NCBI GenBank assembly: GCA_030684395.1
Contig: JAUXTT010000036.1
Coordinates: 1-64,000 of the forward strand
Direction of reading: 5' to 3'
Length of the DNA stretch: 64,000 nucleotides
Source: Bacteroidota bacterium
Lineage (GTDB): Bacteria > Bacteroidota > Bacteroidia > B-17B0 > Aurantibacillaceae
The notes under the pieces were generated by a model. That model saw only the letters and a program-made list of their open reading frames with translations. It was not told the DNA's origin and did no database searches. Positions 29,001-36,365 of the stretch are shown one piece after another (position 1 is the first letter of the stretch; the number at the start of each line of letters is the position of its first letter). The position numbers were made by a program, and so were the translations under genes.

Positions 29001-32000
29001 CGGGCATATTGCCAACCGGGTTAAACAGTTGCTGTGTTTGGTGTGAAGGAATAGCCTGAACATCGGCCATAGTAGCCGGTAAAGACATTTCTGAATCAAA
29101 ATCATTACTTGCATTATCCAACAAACAACGTTCGTATAATTCATACTCCGGATGAATGTAAACCAATGATTGTCCCCAAGAGGGTTTCCATGCATTTTTA
29201 AAATCTTCTGCGCTGTTAAGATAACGGGGTTGAACCCATAAAGTACCATCATTAGGGTCATTAGGGTTGGCTTGCACTTTACCTAAATTATTAAAATGCA
29301 CACGTGGTGTATAATTTCCGGCACCATCCGGTGTAACCTGAATTAACTCAATTTCATCGTTTGCATTTAAATAAGAAAACTGCTCGTTACCCACAGTAGC
29401 CGGATCATCGGTAACATTTTTATTATACGGGTTTCTCCAGTTCGGTTGCCAATATATATTTATACCTGAATTTGAATAAGCAAAAGCGTTAATTCCAAAA
29501 GTAGTTTGCATGGCCGCTTTGCGTGGTAGCTGATTCCATTCTCTTAATATTGATAGAGGAAAGGTCCAGGGCATAAATGTAGCTGCAGGTGGAGTTGGAG
29601 TGCCATTACTTGCCCCACCTCCTGTAGTGTACTGGCAGTATTGTCCGCCAGGGCTTACATCTGCTAACATAGCCATATAAACTGATTCGCATTTTGTGGA
29701 TTTGTAATTACATTGTTCGTTGCAATCGTCAACCAATACCTGATACTGTTCCACTGTAAGGCAGGTTGTACAGTTTAAGCCTGAATATTTATCATAAGTA
29801 CCTAATTGAGTTAAGCACTCTGCGCAGTCGATATCACATCCCGAGAAATCAGCTTCGGCCAAACTTTGTGAATAAAAATCGGTGAGAGTTAGAAGGCAGT
29901 TATTATTGCTCTGTAAGTATGCATTTGCATATTCTTCTAAAACTGCTTCATTCAGGTTTAAACTTTTGGTTAAGGAATAAGAGCCGGGTTTTAAGTTAAT
30001 CGGGTTTGATGCGGAAGGATTATTAATATTAAAATCGCCATCCGAGCTAAAGTTGATTTGTGGTACATTGCAATCATCACTCTTATTACCAACCAAAGCT
30101 TTATTGGTAAGTGGTGTGCCTGCATGTTTAATTGTGTTCACTAATTCAGTTCCACATTCATCTTTCAAAGAAATTGTTAGATCGTAAACGCAATTGTAAC
30201 AAAATTGATTCTGCACTGTTTGCGGAGTAACGCTGAAAGTTTGAGCGGGAGGAACTGCCAATGGGTCTAAACCGGAAATAATTTGATGTGTAACTGAGCA
30301 CGAACTGTCAAAAATAGCAGGGCGCACCTCGTAATTAAATGTATATGGGCCTTCTGCTGCAACGGGAAAAGTTTCCTGTAACACAATGGTTCCATTGTTT
30401 TGGTCAATCGTATTGTTTAAACCAGAATTGTCAGTTAATCTTACTTTATTAATAAGGTCAATTGTCATGTTCGTTGCATTCTCAGTTCCAATATTGCTTT
30501 GTAATGACTGAGTGTTAGTTGGTGCATTACCTGCCAATGATGTTGCTACCACTTTTCCGTCGGGTGCTATATAAGAAATACTTGATTGACCGTTTGCGTC
30601 AATAACCATATTTTGTTTATAACGGTTTGCATTTCCTGCCTCTGAACCAAACAAACGATCTAAGTTTTCCTGAAAAGGTGTTCCGTAAATATATTTGGTT
30701 TCGTGATTAGAGTTTAATTGGTGGGTTGGACCAACACCACTTTGAGCATTTATCCTTCCGGTATTATCGGGAGTATATTCTACTTGTGTAAAAGGGTAAC
30801 CCTGAGAAGTAGGAATTACTTTATCTTCATTCTGTGCCTGGGTATTTGGACCATAATAAGCTGCTGCCCCTGAAGTTCCGTCCATAGGCGGAGTTGTGGC
30901 TGTACAAAAAGTTCCCAAATCGAAATTGGTTTTAGTATATGGAACACCCGGACTAATTGTATTGAAGCTATGTTTATAATCAATTTTTCCTGAATTAGCG
31001 GGTACAGGTAAAACATTAATTGCCGGTCGTCCTTCATGATCGTATATTGTCTCTCCAACAATTACTTCGTCATTCGATTTAATTTTGGTTACACTTTGAC
31101 GACCGTGCAAACTACCATCCATATAGCTTACTACAGCTTTACTTTTTCCATCTTCAGCATAGCTAACAGAGGACTGCCAATTGAGTTTTTGCTCGTGGGT
31201 TACAGGAATTTCCGCTGAATTACAAGTACCACCATTATTTACACTTTGGTCAGGGAATTTATTAGGAAAACCTGCCACGTTTGCCGGGAATGGAGATATT
31301 CCATCGCTTGACCATTTTCCACTTATAAGGGAGGAATAATTATCGAGATTATTACGACCTACGCCACGCACACGATATAAAATATAACCACGCTCGTAGA
31401 GGTAAGGAATTTTGTAAAATGTATTTGCTGTACTGATACGGGTGCTGTTGAAACGAAACAGGTTTTCGTCAATAAGAAGGGCTGCAGCTGCTTTTTCAGA
31501 TTGTATTCCCAGATCACCATAATTATTTACAAACACCCATTCCAAATCGTACTCCTCTGCACCTATCATGGGTTCCCAGAAAATTTCCAGTTCACCCTTT
31601 GCTACCATCTCACCGGAACAATGTGAAAGATAGCCGGAGTAAGCAACATCGGGATTAAAACTATAAAAACGTTCGATCTCCATTTCGGCTTCTAATGCAA
31701 GGTTGTAGCCAGTGGCGGGCGATACACTTACCACATCTACACGTAAATTATTACCTCCTGCAAAATCAAATACAATTTTATCTTCTTTAATAGTAGCAGG
31801 ATTTATTTCCAATACTTTATTAGTTATGGTAAGTGGCACAAATGTGCTACCATTAAAACTGGTGTACGTAATATTTACTGTTACGGAGCATGGGCCTGTT
31901 CCGGTTTGCACTCGGGTACTCTCCTGATTTATTTTCAAGATAACCCGATTTCTCACCGAAACATCCTTAAAATTCATAGGCCAGCTAAGGCTGTTTTGAA

Positions 32001-32169
32001 CATAATTTTTGTATTGCGGATCTTCCACAATAACAGAACTTCCGCTTACCAATGCACTGGAACCTGTTCCCTCATTCGTAAGCCGACCATTATACTTTTC
32101 CTTTCCGGCAAAAACCGACAGGGAAACAAAAAGTAAAATGCTCAACAATAAAAAATTCTTTCTGATCAT
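20020..32169 (-). CDS. Giant RHS-repeat protein with inserted propeller and C-terminal toxin tip
   Basis: The 4049-aa protein has a Sec signal (LLSILLFVSLSVFAG). The approximate order is: beta-rich N-terminus to 400; YD-like segments from about 350; a cysteine-rich part near 780-850 (CDIDCAECL, NCTTCLTVEQ); repeated beta domains; a jelly-roll-like part near 1880-2000; a YD segment 2050-2117; a Ycf48/BNR-like propeller 2123-3023 with many VGDNGTV-type strands; YD repeats 3030-3660 (YDKLGRLVAS, YDGLGRISEV); and the RHS core 3665-3747 (GFNGKETDPE, YNPELGRFLSVDP). A variable ~300-residue tip with no recognised catalytic motif ends in VEVKFLKDSK. RHS shells encase a toxic C-terminus. The length is more than double that of usual RHS proteins. 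No T9SS sorting domain is visible, so the export route past the periplasm is unclear. Confidence 0.9.
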   Translation of the reverse strand: MIRKNFLLLSILLFVSLSVFAGKEKYNGRLTNEGTGSSALVSGSSVIVEDPQYKNYVQNSLSWPMNFKDVSVRNRVILKINQESTRVQTGTGPCSVTVNITYTSFNGSTFVPLTITNKVLEINPATIKEDKIVFDFAGGNNLRVDVVSVSPATGYNLALEAEMEIERFYSFNPDVAYSGYLSHCSGEMVAKGELEIFWEPMIGAEEYDLEWVFVNNYGDLGIQSEKAAAALLIDENLFRFNSTRISTANTFYKIPYLYERGYILYRVRGVGRNNLDNYSSLISGKWSSDGISPFPANVAGFPNKFPDQSVNNGGTCNSAEIPVTHEQKLNWQSSVSYAEDGKSKAVVSYMDGSLHGRQSVTKIKSNDEVIVGETIYDHEGRPAINVLPVPANSGKIDYKHSFNTISPGVPYTKTNFDLGTFCTATTPPMDGTSGAAAYYGPNTQAQNEDKVIPTSQGYPFTQVEYTPDNTGRINAQSGVGPTHQLNSNHETKYIYGTPFQENLDRLFGSEAGNANRYKQNMVIDANGQSSISYIAPDGKVVATSLAGNAPTNTQSLQSNIGTENATNMTIDLINKVRLTDNSGLNNTIDQNNGTIVLQETFPVAAEGPYTFNYEVRPAIFDSSCSVTHQIISGLDPLAVPPAQTFSVTPQTVQNQFCYNCVYDLTISLKDECGTELVNTIKHAGTPLTNKALVGNKSDDCNVPQINFSSDGDFNINNPSASNPINLKPGSYSLTKSLNLNEAVLEEYANAYLQSNNNCLLTLTDFYSQSLAEADFSGCDIDCAECLTQLGTYDKYSGLNCTTCLTVEQYQVLVDDCNEQCNYKSTKCESVYMAMLADVSPGGQYCQYTTGGGASNGTPTPPAATFMPWTFPLSILREWNQLPRKAAMQTTFGINAFAYSNSGINIYWQPNWRNPYNKNVTDDPATVGNEQFSYLNANDEIELIQVTPDGAGNYTPRVHFNNLGKVQANPNDPNDGTLWVQPRYLNSAEDFKNAWKPSWGQSLVYIHPEYELYERCLLDNASNDFDSEMSLPATMADVQAIPSHQTQQLFNPVGNMPGGTTSVNDPYFAPASSNTPAGFGNVELANIQTAMLNYMPKPNTNPVEYYTIWEAVWIMQNCPNANGPLTACQCTLPTSSTLSTNEQWQIFQPLYLSLKQAIQDRRNMLYAIDGNQSAYNGCIGNQQFNPFQYGFYTFMASPLTNNYWANIWNNWAPWPSGNPSQYFNHEQPCNTWTKNLYKEKVARFATSNQILSSASSTFANQPCYDENGLVIPCPPLDAAALEALQDQAALANYQNCKQCPEAANLESLLSGLAQIETVTAQKDLTSTAPVLLSCYPASKHNEFIPDLHLAMGFAASDEVSFAFNNTNTTINIGGVSRNYFEGTFTATGSNPSNQSCNLRLVFPHKIIDQPGALPSQINPQPFTNAYNFSDITDICCLVFSPFSSFSNGVGNFKCQATVLVRDNANDPLYIPGVVQYRNIELNGDISCLNLRDCSFQPVCATSNEANDFLNLMNALLFKVPQTPPIATANFFSTGVSLSTEPYNAFLSEELVTQLGGVSTPALTAFTWNHLSSVDNVFNASISGGTNPCNITITVNNTVVDAANIVKLFSIKPIVGGAPGDFSALALVRNGSTLSYEKVTGNAPCINIGSCSSEITSEAFSGQSSTYNLDVMCPASDGKNAPGQSGFALFIKDPTTISLMHASPSQYYRSNSAGYSVLDNGGNACSLTLNFPPNPNGYTLAQISSVEEIYGDPAYLTSNTPSTSYFLLNVIMNDGTHMTLNGNAPCESIYGCIGTNFSVCNPIDVVKNGNFNLGRTEYDSDFSSSTTPIAGVSDHTNCGDLMIPTCTTGAYMSFVISTGTNAFTAWKQDVLLFPNTDYTFKFSHASIKSQNLMFEVYIDAATTPIRTIHCFPSNPPCGGAFSVLTDRWYNETEFFDAIDLNLTSSGNHTIALRVLTDDGSRFMLDDISLTYCGSPNSYMCTLPPPVEEIEVPDDCIENALNNAVEGAQNEYAEYIEEQRIEFKNAYKRHCLDVYEKFEMKYPDTEHHYTLYYYDQAGNLERTVPPNGVVKITDADQLQQIGIDRAEGTRTVFTNHSYTTTYNYNSLNQLVSQSMPDHQDMNISGSTTLNGINPAHNVQSITFNGTSGLALANNGSTGYIYSYNPTPPGSWQQLTGLSVNNLNDVLFIDPSTAFVAGDNGTVLHTVDAGLTWQLLPFPNTTGNLIRLHKVAGVNEVVVYDNKGSKWTSSANGTNWTTPSVAFLLNPTEIISDIDVDKASGDGWAITSEGRIFKANVYASSSWTAVTPAFETVDLNSVAHNGTDFYAFGKDGTVLKSTNATTLTDWQEIESNVNPSANNPNFKQVIFTSAVNAIALDDLGNVLISNDAAVTWAPSSPGNETVVQLSRLAGAGAYAITSTGKLYYHDGNAWGNSILASSVTGASSLFMTAVATGYIGDSNGNLYTVTQNTTTNVVSAVQTFTAPLNGGIKEMYFTAFNDGYILTNSTSSQNIYHFTGGSSPTAVLSGVSGDIYTHLNGNGNTIYAINATGSAVGVSSTTITPITNISGATNLNSFGFASNNSQTIVVGNDGQIYPFSGTGTEFNTPVNTVNVHVPTLTTISAIDATSALAAGNDGTVVKTSNGGANWQTFITNDNSNLKDISNNGTSLMAAGNTSLIANANQFVYGTIASSAFSTLPNSLNKNIKKTYCDAGNAYLVGDNAALSVSLSTALTNTISISGNLVGISETANDFLVVGDAGKIYHGAFGSLTLQNNFVPPVLNDVKYFDANHAISVGNGGSILVTSNAGINWQTLAITNGTGQDLNAITMVSSTQAYAVGNSGTLVSLNLNGSTYTANSLSGLGLSGDIKDIEYSTGYYLAASSDGKIYQTNNITNGFTPSNNFGAPLNAITNKNGHFACAVGNNGVIVTGARGFGAADPFVFTASTNNGPTWSAYLTGTANNQQDVYFIDYNTGYVAGENGLVLKTINGGDSWTLENYSNLPSTNLNTIVAAPAGSLSTYLVAGNNGASVSVSDQKNEFSTRMYYDKLGRLVASQNSKQFAKNPLTYSYTIYDGLGRISEVGEYIASVRIDQLSGTINGQISLTEFTNWLGAATQNKTQVTRTFYDEPTSITIPGFTQNSFNLRNRVSHAIFYDNLNRTGFTSNYEHAAYYEYDIHGNVKTLVQHNPYLAGDNEFKRIDYDYDLISGKVNEVVYQKGFKDEFHHRYEYDADNRITNVYTSSDGVLWDQDAKYFYYKHGPLARTETGDLKVQGTDYAYTLHGWIKGVNSTSLNAANDIGADANVAETTNVNKNLAQDKFGYSLEYFNGDYIAKAVSNVSFIPNQGVITTNNTDLFNGNISNMSTTITKQNGDVDPLASVYTYDQLNRIKTANKYSGFDFVNNSWATASLSNAYHEDFAYDANGNITILHRNDNAGTMLDNLSYNYETIGNGYAKNTNKLGGVDEAAGSTIPTDDIEDQDFSATNHTANNYQYDEIGNLIKDKSECIENIEWTVYGKIKKITRITGCVKDPAHPDNFPSDLEFMYDASGNRIAKIEKKRDVNGVKAQTDWVYTYYSRDAQGNVMAVYDVNSLNHSNSSNLFLTEQHLYGSSRLGMKRTDIDMGGSILANAGEYKRTLGQKSYEYSNHLGNVLTVVSDRKIPVDNNADNIVDYYTSEVLSASDYYAFGGKLNLRGFTGDYRYGFNGKETDPENNGTQDYGMRIYNPELGRFLSVDPMANLFPWWSSYHFAGNTPIQASDLDGEEINFKQHFKAMQVNAAQFFINGGTHQKMVEATFVSNEVAKMNHDYMGQMNIGTARYFSSLLDGAGLLITMGGWDGAKWPQGYYGSPCGMPWNKNHDGTVGIQFYEFDPIKADVDKVINGDIATKTEGVLGLASWLIPPVAEESLPAKTITSMSQRIFVASEDGYAVIRDNLGAVVGRGSVMNGELDLVIKTKGTNLQGMGGDVFRNLYRYVDNQFDQVKAIKGVWQKGQYSDNLKTFLKNVGDGSEQSMKNAAFETFTGKQAKKLGFSNVEITNIVKDEISGEVLSVEVKFLKDSK

Positions 32170-32188
32170 ATAATAGGTTCTTTAGTGT

Positions 32189-32899
32189 TTACAATGTGTA
32201 TGAGTACAATTTATATTTTAAAAATTCCGGTTTCAATTCATAAGTCTTTCCTTTTTTAATAAGGAAGCGTTCATAATTAATATCCTTTTCCTGTAGATTG
32301 GGGGTATTACTGAATTTAGAATAAACAATTTCTATTTTTGGGTTCGTTTTTTTTTCAATTTCATCGTCAGATATATCTAAATTGGTGAAATAAAATATCA
32401 ATCGTTTAATCTGGTAATTGTTTTTGTCAAATTGCAATTCGAACTTTTGGTACTCGGATGTTTCACTCATATCAAAGGAATAACTATTGATGTCATTACT
32501 GATTTTTTTAAAATCTACCTTTTTGTAAAATTTTGCCAAAGAATCAATATTTACTGCAATTGGACTTGAAGGAGTTTTATAGTTTTTTTTAGGAAGAAGT
32601 GTTATTGTTTTACTATCATTATTAACCCGAACTGAATAGTCGCTTGTATTAATTGTTTCTGTATCTCCTTGCTTTACGTAGTTTATATCATTACATTTTT
32701 TTATTTGACCTTTAACTGTAGTGTAAGGTGTTTTTTTTGACTGATCTTCAAAATAAAGATAATCACAATCCATTGCGTACTTTTTGGAGTTTGCATAAAC
32801 AGCATTTACCTTTGCCAAATCACTCTTAAGGTTTTGAGAATACAATTTCACAAAACTGGAGGTGAATAGGAGCATTAATATTTGAACTTTCAATATCAT
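32189..32899 (-). CDS. Small exported protein of the RHS operon
   Basis: The 236-aa product has a signal peptide (MILKVQILMLLFTSSFVKLYS) and then a mixed alpha/beta sequence with regular long strands (FELQFDKNNYQIKRLIFYFT), loosely like LolA-type lipoprotein-carrier folds; this likeness is weak. It overlaps the end of the 1145-aa gene by 4 nt and ends 19 bp before the RHS start, so it is translated within the operon. A role as a periplasmic helper of the RHS protein is inferred from position only. Confidence 0.7.
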   Translation of the reverse strand: MILKVQILMLLFTSSFVKLYSQNLKSDLAKVNAVYANSKKYAMDCDYLYFEDQSKKTPYTTVKGQIKKCNDINYVKQGDTETINTSDYSVRVNNDSKTITLLPKKNYKTPSSPIAVNIDSLAKFYKKVDFKKISNDINSYSFDMSETSEYQKFELQFDKNNYQIKRLIFYFTNLDISDDEIEKKTNPKIEIVYSKFSNTPNLQEKDINYERFLIKKGKTYELKPEFLKYKLYSYTL

Positions 32900-35800
32900 T
32901 TTTTCTGAATGTTATTACGCGCTTCTTTAATCGTTTTAATTCCTTTTTCGGTTTCCTTTTTTACACGAACCAATGCTCCTTCTTCGTCGTACTCATAAAA
33001 TGTAGCATAGTTATTTTCATCCAATTCAGCTGATAGTCTCATAGTTACAGGATCGTACACATATGTTTTTGAACTGGAATTAAAAGGATGAATACGAAGG
33101 TCATCGAAATAAACGTCGGTACCAGTACTGTTATTGAATAAACTTATTGCTAAACCGATAGCTCCGGAAGGAACTGTAAATGTACCTTCCACTTTTTGCC
33201 AGCCATCAATAATCTGTGAATTTTGATTTGGCGTAAATGATGTTTGGGTAACAGGTGTTGTACATGTTTGACATACAGTTTTTACAGTAGCTCCAACATT
33301 TTGGGAATAGGATACAACTGAACTTGTTACATCTTCGCGCACCCACATACTAAATACATACTTCCCCGGTTCAGGAGCAAAAGAAGAGATACAATCTGCG
33401 CAGGTGATTTCATCGCAATCTTCTAAAGTAAGTGTAGTAGTGAAAGTATATGGCGCACATGTTGGTAAATTTACAATCGCTGTTATAGTATATGTACCTG
33501 GAGCATTAAACACGTGTTGAGGGTTTCCTCCATTAGCTGTTGCACCATCACCAAATGACCATTGTGCATTAGGTAGTTGAGAGTCAAATAAACAATTCTC
33601 AAGTCCATTCATTTCAAAAGAAATATTATTCCCCACACAATATATCGTTTTCCCGTCGCTCGAATATTTATCAAAAGCATTTATTTGCTGTGTAACTACA
33701 GGACAACAATTTGATTCTACCGTAATAACAAAAAGAGCTATTCCACCTGGGTGAGCAAAACAGGACGATGCGAAACCATTGTTGTATGTAATGCTTAAAG
33801 AATAAGTTCCGGCAGTGCCATAAATATGTGAAATAACATCACCGGTTTCTATCGCCGTTCCATCCCCATAATCCCAGGTATAAGTTAGGGCACCTGAAGG
33901 GCAAGTATAATTAGACATGTTGAAGGAAATGGCAGACCCTGCGCAAACAGCAACGTAGATTATCGGTTGAACCTTTGGATCAATTTCTTGCGCCCCCCCT
34001 CCAAGGCAGGTGCTAAATCCACTAGCGTAATCTTTAAATGTTGGTTTACAGCACGGCGAAACATTCACAGAAGTAGAATAGGTTTGAGCCGCACAGCCAG
34101 GATAATTGGAGGTGAAATTGTAAATCAGGTTATAATTCCCTTCCGCAGTATATGAATGACTTAGCCCGATCGAAGAGTTCCAGGTTTCGCCCGGGGATCC
34201 ATCGCCCCAAGTCCATAAATTAGTTGATGTGTAAGGGAAATTTTCCGGCAAATTACATCTATCACCAACAGGTAAAATTGACAGGGTATGCTCAGGGAGT
34301 ATTGATACATTGGGCAATGTTGAAGTGCTTCCGGAATATAAAGAAGCCGGTAAATCTTTAATTTCAACTTCTGTTAATTTACAACAACAATCCTTTACCT
34401 TAAAACTTATATTCTCTGCAACTGTACCACAACCCGTATTGGAGATCAATACTTGAATATCTTGTTGATCAAAGTTGGTGTAATTTTTTATAATTGAAGT
34501 TGTATAACTTTGAACGGTTGATGTTGTACCATCACCAAAATCAAAATAAATTGTGGGAATCGCCCCAGTTGTTATTCCTGAATTCACATTTAAAACAACA
34601 TCATTATTAGCACATACCACTCCTCCTAATGATGTCTCAACATAACCCAAGCCGGAAAAAGACACAAACTCATTACCTGCACAAGGTGGCAACACATCGG
34701 CGTAGGCAGGTTGCGATGTGCCTGCTGCATAAGCGAAAACTATTGATTGGGAGCCTAAAGAGGTTACCATAAGAGCAACTTTATCTCCATTGGCTACTGA
34801 AAAAGAACCTGTATTAAAAGTTTTATAATATGAAGTTGCTATTGCATCAATTTCTACAGAACCCAGCAATTCTAAAATATGCCCCTGTGCATTTGAACGG
34901 TAACAACTTACAATATAATTCATTTGTTCAGCCTCCATTCCAGCTAATGAGAAATGTACGCCTAAATTTCCCCCACCAATATTTGCCACTGAATTAATTA
35001 TTGGAGGCTGTATATTATAGTTACCAGGTATTACTCCTGTAGGAATTGTTCCATAAGGTACATTGTTTAAGTTTAAAGGATTGGAAGTTTGAATTTGAGA
35101 ATTATACACATTTGTATAACCGCCATTTTCAATGTTTATTTGCGAAGAAATGACTTGATCAATAATGTTTACTCCTTCAGAATAGTATCCCACAACATTA
35201 TAGGCTATTGGACAATTCTGGTTAATGATATTATCTGAATTGTGTTTTTTTATCTTGAACCATTGATACGGAAATAAAAACTCATTAGTACTTTGACTAA
35301 CAAAATCAATCCCACTAGAGCAGTCAATACATGCATTAGGTGCATTAGGGTTGGTTTTGGTAAAAGTGGAGCTCGAAATATTAAAGGCAATAGAGCAATT
35401 ACTTATATTATTTGTTTTTACAACGGATGATTTAATGGGGTTAAGAAGTTGAACGCCGATTGGCTTAATTGAAGTATTAGCAATTGTATTGTTTTCAAAA
35501 TAAAGGTAATCGTACAACACATCTTTTCTTTTACCATTATAATAGTGAAAAGCAATATCGTTATCAATAAATGTATTCAAACCAATATATACATCACTCA
35601 ATGCATCATAAGGTGCAGAAAATTGTGAATAACAAGCTATCCCATAAGAATCCGCATTAGCAGCAATTTGCTGAAATGTACAGCCGGAAACGAACACAGC
35701 ATCACCGGCAGATATGTTAGTCGCATGAAACCCAATATTGTTTGATTGGAAAACAGAATGGAGAACTGTTATATTTCCACCCATTTCATTAAGAACTCCT

Positions 35801-36333
35801 GTTCCGTTATTACTAAAGAACGAATTTTCTATCACCGACGGCGGTCCAACATTGCTTGTATAATATATCGCTGTTCTGTTAATAACACCATTCGTTTGAA
35901 AATCTTCGAGCCTCAAACCATCCACTGAAACTCTTCCTCCTGTACTTGTTATTTTTAGGGCATTTAAAAAATTCACATCCGTTACAGTACCATTGAACTG
36001 AATTCCCTGATCGGTCGTTAAGGCTGTTACAGTGTTAATATTCTTAAATGTGATACGTCCGGAGCTAATGTATATTTGCGGAAGCTGGGAAGTAAGTTTA
36101 ACCAGGTTATTCCCCGTACCGTTTTGCACATTAAAATAAACAGTCACTGCGGCTCCCGCATTGGCATCTGCAACTGCCAAAGGAATAATATCATCCAACT
36201 CACCTGTGGCAGATGTGTTTACCGTTTCAACAGTAACGGTGTAGGAAGTTGGAGGAGTAAAGATGATTTGAGCACCACAGTTTAACGTAGTAGCAAACAA
36301 AACTATTACTATTATCTTAAAATATTCTTTCAT
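32896..36333 (-). CDS. Beta-helix and PKD-domain protein of the RHS operon
   Basis: The 1145-aa exported protein (signal MKEYFKIIVIVLFATTLNCG) shows a parallel beta-helix over about residues 60-420 (VIENSFFSNNGTGVL, ITVLHSVFQSNNIGFHATN), four PKD-like domains (FDFGDGT ~600, WTWGDGS ~708, WDYGDGT ~821, WSFGDGA ~924), a carbohydrate-binding-like jelly roll ~988-1085 (GWQKVEGTFTVPSG, VYFDDLRIHPF), and a last ~55 residues of YD-repeat type (YVYDPVTMRLSAELDENNY). This mixture suits a surface adhesin. The YD tail links it to the RHS protein, either as an interaction element or as a piece of a shell made from several chains. Confidence 0.85.
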   Translation of the reverse strand: MKEYFKIIVIVLFATTLNCGAQIIFTPPTSYTVTVETVNTSATGELDDIIPLAVADANAGAAVTVYFNVQNGTGNNLVKLTSQLPQIYISSGRITFKNINTVTALTTDQGIQFNGTVTDVNFLNALKITSTGGRVSVDGLRLEDFQTNGVINRTAIYYTSNVGPPSVIENSFFSNNGTGVLNEMGGNITVLHSVFQSNNIGFHATNISAGDAVFVSGCTFQQIAANADSYGIACYSQFSAPYDALSDVYIGLNTFIDNDIAFHYYNGKRKDVLYDYLYFENNTIANTSIKPIGVQLLNPIKSSVVKTNNISNCSIAFNISSSTFTKTNPNAPNACIDCSSGIDFVSQSTNEFLFPYQWFKIKKHNSDNIINQNCPIAYNVVGYYSEGVNIIDQVISSQINIENGGYTNVYNSQIQTSNPLNLNNVPYGTIPTGVIPGNYNIQPPIINSVANIGGGNLGVHFSLAGMEAEQMNYIVSCYRSNAQGHILELLGSVEIDAIATSYYKTFNTGSFSVANGDKVALMVTSLGSQSIVFAYAAGTSQPAYADVLPPCAGNEFVSFSGLGYVETSLGGVVCANNDVVLNVNSGITTGAIPTIYFDFGDGTTSTVQSYTTSIIKNYTNFDQQDIQVLISNTGCGTVAENISFKVKDCCCKLTEVEIKDLPASLYSGSTSTLPNVSILPEHTLSILPVGDRCNLPENFPYTSTNLWTWGDGSPGETWNSSIGLSHSYTAEGNYNLIYNFTSNYPGCAAQTYSTSVNVSPCCKPTFKDYASGFSTCLGGGAQEIDPKVQPIIYVAVCAGSAISFNMSNYTCPSGALTYTWDYGDGTAIETGDVISHIYGTAGTYSLSITYNNGFASSCFAHPGGIALFVITVESNCCPVVTQQINAFDKYSSDGKTIYCVGNNISFEMNGLENCLFDSQLPNAQWSFGDGATANGGNPQHVFNAPGTYTITAIVNLPTCAPYTFTTTLTLEDCDEITCADCISSFAPEPGKYVFSMWVREDVTSSVVSYSQNVGATVKTVCQTCTTPVTQTSFTPNQNSQIIDGWQKVEGTFTVPSGAIGLAISLFNNSTGTDVYFDDLRIHPFNSSSKTYVYDPVTMRLSAELDENNYATFYEYDEEGALVRVKKETEKGIKTIKEARNNIQKK

Positions 36334-36365
36334 ATTATATTCAATTTGTCTGAAATAAATTATCC